Source: Candidatus Saccharimonadales bacterium (GTDB lineage: Bacteria; Patescibacteriota; Saccharimonadia; UBA4664; SCTI01). From it: a stretch of 10,234 nucleotides of DNA. Shown here in pieces: positions 1 to 5,531 of this stretch. Position 1 is the stretch's first letter. Each line of letters starts with the position of its first letter. The notes beneath the pieces are model-generated. The model searched no databases. It saw only the letters and a list, made by a program, of their open reading frames with translations, and was not told the origin of the DNA. The stretch lies in the NCBI GenBank assembly GCA_030150485.1, contig JASLFZ010000067.1, positions 1 through 10,234 of the forward strand, read 5' to 3'. A program made the position numbers and the translations under genes.

Positions 1-893
1 ACCATCACATCTTCAGAATCGATCAGCTGAACATCACCCTGCAGGGTATTGTGGTCGGCATCCTGCATAATGCGGTGTAGGTCGAAAAACGATCCGATAT
101 CGGCCCAATCGAAGCTTCCCGAAACCACCAAGAGGTTAGGATCCTTTTCGATGAGCGCCGTATCAATGGGCTGGTTTGGCAGCTCTAAATAGCGTTTGCC
201 GAGCTCGGTGTAATCCGTAATCGATCCACTCAGCTCAGCATATGACGCGGCCAAGTCGGGGGCATTGTGCTTAAACGAAGCGGTAAACACGTCTATCGGC
301 GCCGCAAATAGCCCCATGTTCCAAGAGAAAGTGCCGGCCGCCACGTACTTTTTGGCCTTGGCCGCGTTCGGCTTTTCCTTAAAACGTTTGACGGCAAAAA
401 GCTTATCGGAGCCCTCAACCGCCTCTCCTCTTTCAATGTAGCCCAGCCCGGTGGCCGGGTAGGTTGGCTCCACCCCAATCAGGGTAATGCGCTTGAGGCG
501 CTTTGAGGCGCTCGCCGCCACACTCACCGACTCGGCAAAGGCGGCCTGGTTCATAATGTGCTGATCGGCGTGCATAAATACGATGGGCTCATCGCCGGTA
601 TGTTTGGTCGCAATGGTAGCGAGCGCCAGCACGATACAGGAGGCCGTTCCGCGCCGCGCCGGCTCCACGATAATCTGGGCATGAGGCAGCTCGGGCAGCT
701 GGGCCTCCACCTCGGGCGCATGGGAGCGCTCCGTTATAACATAAATCGTATCGGCAATCCCACTGGCCCGCTCCACGGTGTTTTGCAACATCGATTTTTC
801 GCCGGTGAGCGAAAGGAGATGTTTGGGATGGTCGGCTTGGGAGAGTGGCCACAAGCGCGTACCAGATCCGCCGGCAATAATCACAATAATCAC
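1..893 (-). CDS. manC: Mannose-1-phosphate guanylyltransferase (GDP-mannose pyrophosphorylase), C-terminus beyond window
   Basis: The enzyme makes GDP-mannose from mannose-1-phosphate and GTP in the cytoplasm, the precursor for mannosyl and (via Gmd/Fcl) fucosyl transfer. I translated the minus strand by hand: 297 residues are open to the window edge without a stop; the family is usually about 350 residues or more. Visible motifs are the nucleotidyltransferase signature AGGSGTRLWP at residues 7-16, HPK at 22-24, HADQH at 108-112 (metal-binding Asp expected at D110), KEKP at 172-175, FSWNMG at 189-194 and DWADIGS at 262-268. I chose the GTG at 893 because it gives the family-typical start MIIVIIAGGSG, with AAGGA just upstream. 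An in-frame ATG at 929 would add 12 residues not typical of the family and remains possible; an in-frame stop lies just above it. The gene is divergent from the secreted-protein gene at 1046. It feeds the fucose-glycan operon functionally but is transcribed separately. A C-terminal fusion cannot be excluded. Confidence 0.93.
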   Translation of the reverse strand, partial: MIIVIIAGGSGTRLWPLSQADHPKHLLSLTGEKSMLQNTVERASGIADTIYVITERSHAPEVEAQLPELPHAQIIVEPARRGTASCIVLALATIATKHTGDEPIVFMHADQHIMNQAAFAESVSVAASASKRLKRITLIGVEPTYPATGLGYIERGEAVEGSDKLFAVKRFKEKPNAAKAKKYVAAGTFSWNMGLFAAPIDVFTASFKHNAPDLAASYAELSGSITDYTELGKRYLELPNQPIDTALIEKDPNLLVVSGSFDWADIGSFFDLHRIMQDADHNTLQGDVQLIDSEDVM

Positions 894-900
894 GTCCTTG

Positions 901-906
901 ATTATA
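901..906 (-). promoter_or_regulatory. Perfect -10 box (TATAAT) immediately before the guanylyltransferase GTG
   Basis: Reading the minus strand, TATAAT occupies 906-901 and only 7 bases separate it from the GTG at 893. If it is used, transcription would start at or within one or two bases of the start codon, giving a leaderless or nearly leaderless message. No convincing -35 box is seen at 16-18 bases, so this could be chance. A second minus-strand TATAAT lies at 979-974. Confidence 0.3.
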
Positions 907-973
907 CACGGCCGCCGACAGAGCTCCATGACTGGCCTTAAAACACGCGTCTAAGCGAACAAATTATTAAGAG

Positions 974-979
974 ATTATA
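974..979 (-). promoter_or_regulatory. Second -10-like box (TATAAT) upstream of the guanylyltransferase gene
   Basis: The minus strand carries TATAAT at 979-974 in an AT-rich patch (961-982), the most AT-rich part of the divergent intergenic region. It would give a leader of about 75 bases before GTG 893, or about 40 bases before the alternative ATG 929. No good -35 box is visible at standard spacing. This is the more conventional promoter candidate of the two. Confidence 0.35.
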
Positions 980-983
980 AAAG

Positions 984-1014
984 TTGGACAGGTGTAAAAG
1001 ACTCATTTTACACT
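984..1014 (+). promoter_or_regulatory. Promoter/operator region with an 8-bp inverted repeat before the DUF2690-like gene
   Basis: A perfect inverted repeat, GTGTAAAA (992-999) and TTTTACAC (1006-1013) with a 6-base gap, lies 33 bases before the ATG at 1046. A weak -35-like TTGGAC (984-989) and -10-like TACACT (1009-1014) flank and overlap it with a long 19-base spacing. The layout resembles an operator for a dimeric regulator placed inside a promoter, but it could also be a leader-RNA hairpin. The palindrome itself is read directly; the promoter assignment is tentative. Confidence 0.4.
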
Positions 1015-1045
1015 GCTTGCGAGGCTTCCAAATGAAAGGAGAATC

Positions 1046-1531
1046 ATGCCTCGTTCTCTCAACATCAGGCACTACGTCATGGCCGCGTTGGCTATGGCGA
1101 TTTGCTCCGCGGCACTGCTGGTTTCAGCTCACTCGGCGCAGGCAGCCACGTGCTCCGGATATGGCTGTGACGGCAAGGATCCGGCCGCAACCGGCTGTTC
1201 CTCTGGTGCCGAAACAGTTAAGAGCAAGTACATAGAAGTCTATGTCGCTTCTAAAGAAAGTGAGGAGCGGGTTGGCAGGCTGGACTTGCGCTATTCGCCA
1301 AGCTGTCGCACCAACTGGGCACGAGTTACCTTCCTTCAAGAAGGTGAAACGTTCATAGAAACATTTATAGAACGGGAAGGTGAATCGTCTAGTCGCCAAT
1401 ACTATGGCGAAAAAGGTTCGGAAGTCTATGGCAATATGGTTTACGCCCCTACCCCCATTAAGGCGTGTGCCAGCGGTAGCGTTTACATTAGTGGAATTGG
1501 CTTTCCTTCGGCAGAAGGTCTTTGTGGCTGA
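1046..1531 (+). CDS. Small secreted cysteine-rich protein, DUF2690-like
   Basis: The protein has 161 residues. Residues 1-33 form a Sec signal peptide: a basic start, a hydrophobic stretch at about 11-28, and a signal peptidase I site ending AQA before A34. The mature part begins with closely spaced cysteines (C36, C41, C51) around CDGKDPAATGC, followed by a segment with RYSPSC (C87) and TNWARV, then C141 and C160. This matches my memory of DUF2690, a family of exported actinobacterial proteins of unknown function. Six cysteines in the mature chain allow three disulfides. The start is supported by AAAGGAG at 1035-1041, four bases before the ATG. The gene stands alone: the neighbour upstream is divergent and a strong hairpin follows the stop, so it is probably a monocistronic unit. 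The function is unknown; I would only infer an extracellular or cell-surface location. Confidence 0.85.
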   Translation: MPRSLNIRHYVMAALAMAICSAALLVSAHSAQAATCSGYGCDGKDPAATGCSSGAETVKSKYIEVYVASKESEERVGRLDLRYSPSCRTNWARVTFLQEGETFIETFIEREGESSSRQYYGEKGSEVYGNMVYAPTPIKACASGSVYISGIGFPSAEGLCG

Positions 1532-1549
1532 AAGAAGAACGTAGTGTCA

Positions 1550-1579
1550 GGGGCGCCCGCTAAACCATGCGGGCGCCCC
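1550..1579 (+). terminator. GC-rich hairpin terminator after the DUF2690-like gene
   Basis: A perfect 11-bp stem, GGGGCGCCCGC (1550-1560) with GCGGGCGCCCC (1569-1579) and an 8-base loop, starts 18 bases after the stop at 1531. The T-run after it is short (CTTTACA), so it is not a textbook intrinsic terminator. The stem is very stable, however, and its placement between two genes fits termination or 3'-end protection. Confidence 0.75.
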
Positions 1580-1581
1580 AC

Positions 1582-1610
1582 TTTACACCTGAAGCCGCTA
1601 ATGGTAACTT
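1582..1610 (+). promoter_or_regulatory. Weak promoter candidate for the envelope gene pair
   Basis: TTTACA at 1582-1587 matches the -35 consensus at five of six positions. After 17 bases comes TAACTT (1605-1610), a poor -10 match of three of six. Some promoter is expected here because a strong hairpin ends just upstream and the next gene starts at 1638. The sequence support is weak. Confidence 0.25.
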
Positions 1611-1637
1611 AGTAATAGAGTCAGGGGCGAACACAAA

Positions 1638-2189
1638 ATGGCTAAACGAAGATCTAAACACAAAAAAATCCTTATTACAGTTATCGTCATCGCAGCGGTT
1701 GCTGTAGGGGGCGCACTGTATGTGAAAGCTCGTCAGAAGAGCTCAATGCCAAATCATACTTCCCAAAGTAAGGCTTCCACGAACAGCCAAAGCTCCGCTA
1801 ACCAGAGTGGCGGGGTTATCGATAATAATGCCGGCAAAGGCTCGGCTAGTTCAAATACCACTCCTACCCCACCATCGGCCGCGCCGACAAGTAGCAACTC
1901 GGGAGTCATCACTTTGACAAGCCCAGCCAGTGGCGCGACTATAGGCAATGGAACCGCTGTTACTGGTACCGCCCAGGGGCTAGCCCAAGTGCAGTATCGC
2001 ATTGAGGGGTCAGCAGGAACCGATGCAGCAACGGGGTCGCTCACGGTAGTCAATGGTAGCTTTTCTGGCACCATTACAGGTCTTCCCTCTAACCTCTCCG
2101 ACACTAGCGGAACCCTTGAAGTCTATGATTATAAAAATGGTAATGGCCCCGAGGAAAATGGTGCCAAGCTTAACGTGAGTTTTCGATGA
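1638..2189 (+). CDS. Membrane-anchored protein with Ser/Thr-rich stalk and Ig-like domain
   Basis: The protein has 183 residues. The very basic N-terminus (MAKRRSKHKK) is followed by one transmembrane helix at about 11-28, so the rest should face outward. Residues 33-88 are a low-complexity stalk rich in Ser, Thr, Asn and Gln with a short Pro-rich end. Residues 90-183 look like a beta-sandwich of bacterial Ig or Gmad2 type: ITLTSPASGATI, VTGTA, QVQYRIEG, GSFSGTI and a final LNVSF strand. No enzyme motif is seen. AGGGG at 1623-1627 lies 10 bases before the ATG, a distant ribosome binding site. The stop codon overlaps the next gene's ATG (ATGA at 2186-2189), so the two are probably translated together and may act together at the cell surface. 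The domain name is a resemblance, not an established match. Confidence 0.8.
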   Translation: MAKRRSKHKKILITVIVIAAVAVGGALYVKARQKSSMPNHTSQSKASTNSQSSANQSGGVIDNNAGKGSASSNTTPTPPSAAPTSSNSGVITLTSPASGATIGNGTAVTGTAQGLAQVQYRIEGSAGTDAATGSLTVVNGSFSGTITGLPSNLSDTSGTLEVYDYKNGNGPEENGAKLNVSFR

Positions 2190-4495
2190 AGTCATTCTCT
2201 AGATACATTCCTAAATTTTTAGCACTAGCAATTGTGGCCCTCGCAACCACCTTGAGTTTTGGCGGCCACGCCCATGCTGACAGCTACAACAGCAGCAACT
2301 TAATCGATAACAGTGTTTTCCTGAACACCAACGCCATGAGCCAAAGCGCTATTCAAAGTTTCTTGAATAATGAAGGTGGCGCTCTAGCAAGTCAAAGCTT
2401 TGCCACGCAAAGCAACGGGACACAGTCCGCTGCCTGGATTATTTACTATACCTCTCAGGATGTTGGTATTAGCCCCCAGGTCATTATGGCTACCTTGCAG
2501 AAGGAGGAGTCGCTCATCACAGATCCTTCCCCAAGCAGTGGTAAATACAATGCCGCTATGGGCTACGCTTGCTCCGACAGCAGTCCATGTAATTCTGCCT
2601 ATGCTGGCTTTTTTAATCAGGTTTGGAATGGGTCCTGGCAGCTACGCCTGAACTATGAACGCGCCCTTGGTAACAACGGTGGCTGGACTGCACCAGATGG
2701 TAATGTGCTGGCAGGGACTCAGTATTCCTATGCCTGTGCAAGCGCCGCTTTTAACTCAGGGGCCGGCGGCTATAGCACAGGTCTTTATTCTGGTAGGAAT
2801 GTGACATTTTATGATCCTAGCCATACCGCTTACGCCAATATCACCCTTGCCAACGCCGCTACTGCCTCACTGTACTGCTATACCCCTCATGTCTATCCTG
2901 GCGACGCCAACTATTACTACTCCGGCAGCTACAACTTTGTCCAAAGCTTTATTAGCTGGTGGGGGGCCGTGCACATACCCAGCTATGGGTGGTCGATTGT
3001 CAGTCAATCATATGGGAACGGGAATAATAATATTGCGGCTACGGCGAAAGAGACTCTTACCGTGGTTGCCAAAAATACCGGTACTGCTACCTGGACCAAT
3101 TCAAGCAACCCGGTGAGGCTGGCGACCGTTGCACCGCAAAATCGGGTCAGTGGTTTTTACGATCCATCCTGGGTGAGTGCAAGCCGAGCCGCCACGCTCA
3201 CGGAGAGTTCGGTAGCGCCTGGCAGCAATGGAACCTTCACCTTCACCATCCAGGCGCCAAGTGCGCCCGGCGACTATCAAGAGCGCTTTAGTCTGGTGGC
3301 CGAAAACCAAGCCTGGTTCAACGACCCCGGGATGTATTTTGACCTCAACGTCACGCCGGCTACTTTTGGAGCTCAACTGGTTTCCCAAAACTTCCCCACT
3401 ACCGTGGGTGCAAACGCTACCGCCAACGTAACCGTGGTGTATAAAAATACCAGTAACGTAACTTGGTACAACAGCGGCGCCTATCCCATCTCACTTGGTA
3501 CGGCCAGCCCTTACAATCATGCCAGTGTTTTTGCCGCATCGGGATGGCCCAGCCCAGCTCGAGCTGCCGTAATGACGGAGAGCTCGGTTGCCCCAGGCAG
3601 CAACGGCACCTTCTCGTTCCAGATTGCAGGGCCGATTACCCCGGGAGCCTACTCTGACTCATTTGATGTTGTAGCCGAAAACGCTGCCTGGATGGGCGCA
3701 CCAATTACCGCCAACGTTTTGTCGGTAGGAACTTACAACTGGCAGATTGTCAGCCAGAGCTACAGTACCAACAGCACTACCCTACTCCCTGGCCAAAGCG
3801 CCACGCTTACCGTTGTCGCTAAAAACACGGGGTCGGCTACCTGGACTCAAGGTGGCTCTAACCCCGTCCGCCTAGCTACCACCTACCCCCAAAATCGAGC
3901 CAGCCTGTTTGCTACCACGGGGTGGATTTCATCGAGCCGCCCGGCAGCACTCACCGAAACATCGGTAGCTCCGGGATCAAATGGCACCTTCACCTTCAAC
4001 GTTACCGCCCCTGGGGTCATCAACTCCTTCCAGGAGCACTTTAGCCTGGTAGCAGAGGGCCTGACCTGGTTTAACGACCCCGGTATGTACTTTGAGATTG
4101 ATGTCCCCACCCCGGTCTATTCCTGGCAGATTGTCAGCCAGAGCTACAGCAGCAATAGTACCAACCTTGCTGCAAGCTCTAGTGAAACTCTGACCGTGGT
4201 CGCCAAAAATACCGGCAACACAACCTGGGCCAATTCTGGCGGTACGCCCATTCGCCTAGCTACTACCAGCCCGCGTAACCGCTCCAGCCTCTTTGCAGCC
4301 AACACCTGGATCTCTCCGGCCCGGCCGGCCACCACCACCGAATCCTCAGTAGCGCCTGGCAGCAATGGTACCTTCACCTTTACCGTACAAGCCCCCTCGA
4401 CTCGCGGCGTGTATCAGGAGCACCTGAGCCTGGTTGACGAAGGAGTCACGTGGCTCAACGACCCTGGTATGTATTTCTACATTAACGTGCAATAG
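2186..4495 (+). CDS. Secreted lysozyme/transglycosylase-like protein with four FW (NBR1-type) Ig domains
   Basis: The protein has 769 residues. The signal peptide is residues 1-31, cleaved after AHA. Residues 35-262 form a conserved head found in exported proteins of Actinobacteria and CPR bacteria: IDNSVF, then AIQSFL, GISPQVIMATLQKEES, Y121NAAMGYACS and AYAGFFNQV. LQKEES is reminiscent of the catalytic helix of Slt/lysozyme-like folds, with E107 or E108 the likely acid, so cleavage of peptidoglycan or another glycan is inferred. Four cysteines (C129, C135, C184, C231) could form two disulfides. Four Ig-like repeats follow, starting at about residues 268, 395, 517 and 645. Each carries an SVAPGSNGTF motif, and most carry NTG..TW and NDPGMYF, which matches the NBR1 central (FW) domain. 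There is no LPXTG or C-terminal anchor, so it may be released or bind the wall through its repeats. Its start overlaps the upstream stop. The hydrolase role is an inference. Confidence 0.85.
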   Translation: MKSFSRYIPKFLALAIVALATTLSFGGHAHADSYNSSNLIDNSVFLNTNAMSQSAIQSFLNNEGGALASQSFATQSNGTQSAAWIIYYTSQDVGISPQVIMATLQKEESLITDPSPSSGKYNAAMGYACSDSSPCNSAYAGFFNQVWNGSWQLRLNYERALGNNGGWTAPDGNVLAGTQYSYACASAAFNSGAGGYSTGLYSGRNVTFYDPSHTAYANITLANAATASLYCYTPHVYPGDANYYYSGSYNFVQSFISWWGAVHIPSYGWSIVSQSYGNGNNNIAATAKETLTVVAKNTGTATWTNSSNPVRLATVAPQNRVSGFYDPSWVSASRAATLTESSVAPGSNGTFTFTIQAPSAPGDYQERFSLVAENQAWFNDPGMYFDLNVTPATFGAQLVSQNFPTTVGANATANVTVVYKNTSNVTWYNSGAYPISLGTASPYNHASVFAASGWPSPARAAVMTESSVAPGSNGTFSFQIAGPITPGAYSDSFDVVAENAAWMGAPITANVLSVGTYNWQIVSQSYSTNSTTLLPGQSATLTVVAKNTGSATWTQGGSNPVRLATTYPQNRASLFATTGWISSSRPAALTETSVAPGSNGTFTFNVTAPGVINSFQEHFSLVAEGLTWFNDPGMYFEIDVPTPVYSWQIVSQSYSSNSTNLAASSSETLTVVAKNTGNTTWANSGGTPIRLATTSPRNRSSLFAANTWISPARPATTTESSVAPGSNGTFTFTVQAPSTRGVYQEHLSLVDEGVTWLNDPGMYFYINVQ
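2987..4492 (+). repeat. Four tandem coding repeats of about 125 codons (FW/NBR1-like Ig domains)
   Basis: Repeat units begin at about 2987, 3368, 3734 and 4118, spaced 381, 366 and 384 bases. Units 1, 3 and 4 keep four tryptophans in the same places (first strand WSIV or WQIV, TW, SW/GW/TW before an Ser/Arg-rich stretch, and W before the final NDPG). Unit 2 lacks the first Trp and the NDPGMYF end. Some DNA is identical: 27 bases at 3739-3765 equal 4123-4149, and 20 bases at 3212-3231 equal 4349-4368. This suggests recent duplication or conversion among units. Confidence 0.85.
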
Positions 4496-4519
4496 CGGCC
4501 CGTTCTGAGCTCCTACGGG

Positions 4520-4548
4520 TTAACAGCCGGGGCCAATTCTGTTACGAT
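4520..4548 (+). promoter_or_regulatory. Promoter of the fucose-glycan operon
   Basis: TTAACA (4520-4525, five of six matches to the -35 consensus) is separated by exactly 17 bases from TACGAT (4543-4548, four of six to the -10 consensus). Transcription would begin near 4555 with a leader of about 20 bases before the GTG at 4575. It is the only good promoter in the 79-base gap and probably drives the whole run of five genes. Confidence 0.6.
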
Positions 4549-4564
4549 AAAAGCTGTTTTAATC

Positions 4565-4568
4565 GAGG
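4565..4568 (+). promoter_or_regulatory. Ribosome binding site (GAGG) fixing the GTG start of the fucose synthase gene
   Basis: GAGG lies six bases before GTG 4575, ideal spacing. No ATG is available at the N-terminal end of the reading frame that would keep the whole nucleotide-binding motif, so the GTG start is well supported. Confidence 0.65.
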
Positions 4569-4574
4569 TCTGAC

Positions 4575-5531
4575 GTGGATTTTTGGAAGAACAAATCTGT
4601 GCTGGTTACCGGTGGTAACGGATTTCTCGGATCACACCTGGTCGGCAAGCTTAAGCGTCAGGGGGCCAAAGTGGCCGCACCCACCCATCAGGAATACGAC
4701 CTTGTAAAATTAGCGGATATCCAGCGTATGTATGACGCTCATCCTGCCGAGCTCGTCATTCACCTCGCCGCCCGTGTGGGCGGCATTGGCACCAACCAGA
4801 CCCACCCAGGCTCCTTTTTTTACGACAATTTAATGATGGGCGCTCAGCTTATCCACGAGGCGCATTTGCGCAAAATACCCAAGTTTGTCGCTCTCGGTAC
4901 CGTATGCGCCTACCCTAAGCACACGCCTGTTCCATTCAAGGAGGATGACCTCTGGAACGGCTACCCGGAAGAAACCAACGCGCCTTATGGTTTGGCCAAA
5001 AAAATGATGCTCGTCCAGTCGCAGGGCTACCGCGAAGAGTACGGTTACAACTCTATCTTTCTCTTGCCGGTTAACTTATACGGGCCAGGGGACAACTTTG
5101 ACCCTGTTACCTCGCACGTCATCCCGGCGCTGATCAAAAAGTGCATTGACGCCATCAATGCCGGTGCTGATGAGATCGTAGTGTGGGGGGATGGCTCTGC
5201 CAGCCGCGAGTTCTTGTTCGTTAAAGATGCCGTGGAAGGAATCATGCTAGCCGCCGAAAAGCACAACGATAGCACTCCGGTTAACCTTGGCTCCTCCTCA
5301 GAAGTCACCATTAAAGAGCTGGTCGATATTATTACCAGGGAAACCGGCTTTACCGGCAAGGTCACTTGGGACACTACTAAGCCCAACGGCCAGCCCCGCC
5401 GCAAGCTCCACGTCAACCGAGCCAAAGAGGCGTTTGGCTTCAGCTCCCAAACCTCCTTTAATGATGGCCTGCGCGAGACCATTAAATGGTACAAGGACTC
5501 CCTGAAGGGCACCAAAACTCCGCGCACATGA
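4575..5531 (+). CDS. fcl: GDP-L-fucose synthase (GDP-4-keto-6-deoxy-D-mannose epimerase/reductase)
   Basis: The enzyme is a cytoplasmic, NADPH-dependent short-chain dehydrogenase (extended SDR) that epimerises and reduces GDP-4-keto-6-deoxymannose to GDP-L-fucose. Its 318 residues are the normal family length. The Rossmann motif TGGNGFLG has glycines G13, G16 and G19. HLAARVGGIG at 63-72 and NLYGPGDNFDPVTSHVIPAL at 167-186 are diagnostic of Fcl rather than of other sugar epimerases. Catalytic positions by alignment to E. coli Fcl with a constant +2 offset are T109 (Ser in E. coli), C111, Y138, K142 and H181. The Ser-to-Thr change occurs in a GTVCAYPK motif that I recall from many homologues, so activity is expected. 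It is the first gene of the operon; the TGA overlaps the next ATG. The substrate needs a Gmd dehydratase not present in the window. Confidence 0.93.
   Translation: MDFWKNKSVLVTGGNGFLGSHLVGKLKRQGAKVAAPTHQEYDLVKLADIQRMYDAHPAELVIHLAARVGGIGTNQTHPGSFFYDNLMMGAQLIHEAHLRKIPKFVALGTVCAYPKHTPVPFKEDDLWNGYPEETNAPYGLAKKMMLVQSQGYREEYGYNSIFLLPVNLYGPGDNFDPVTSHVIPALIKKCIDAINAGADEIVVWGDGSASREFLFVKDAVEGIMLAAEKHNDSTPVNLGSSSEVTIKELVDIITRETGFTGKVTWDTTKPNGQPRRKLHVNRAKEAFGFSSQTSFNDGLRETIKWYKDSLKGTKTPRT

Noticed and set aside
558..941. 127-residue open frame on the + strand
   Set aside because: It lies opposite the guanylyltransferase gene, whose motifs are unmistakable on the minus strand; its own protein has no recognisable domain.
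2987..4492. Tandem repeats considered as CRISPR or noncoding satellite
   Set aside because: The units are about 375 bases, stay in one open frame and encode a conserved Ig-like domain.
4499..4519. CCCGT / ACGGG inverted repeat after the Ig-repeat gene as a terminator
   Set aside because: The stem is only five base pairs with an 11-base loop and no T-run follows; too weak to call.
5486..5527. Upstream ATG extending the glycosyltransferase by 14 residues
   Set aside because: It lies inside fcl, the extra residues do not look like a GT4 start, and ATG 5528 gives the typical MNILLSYS beginning with an ATGA overlap.
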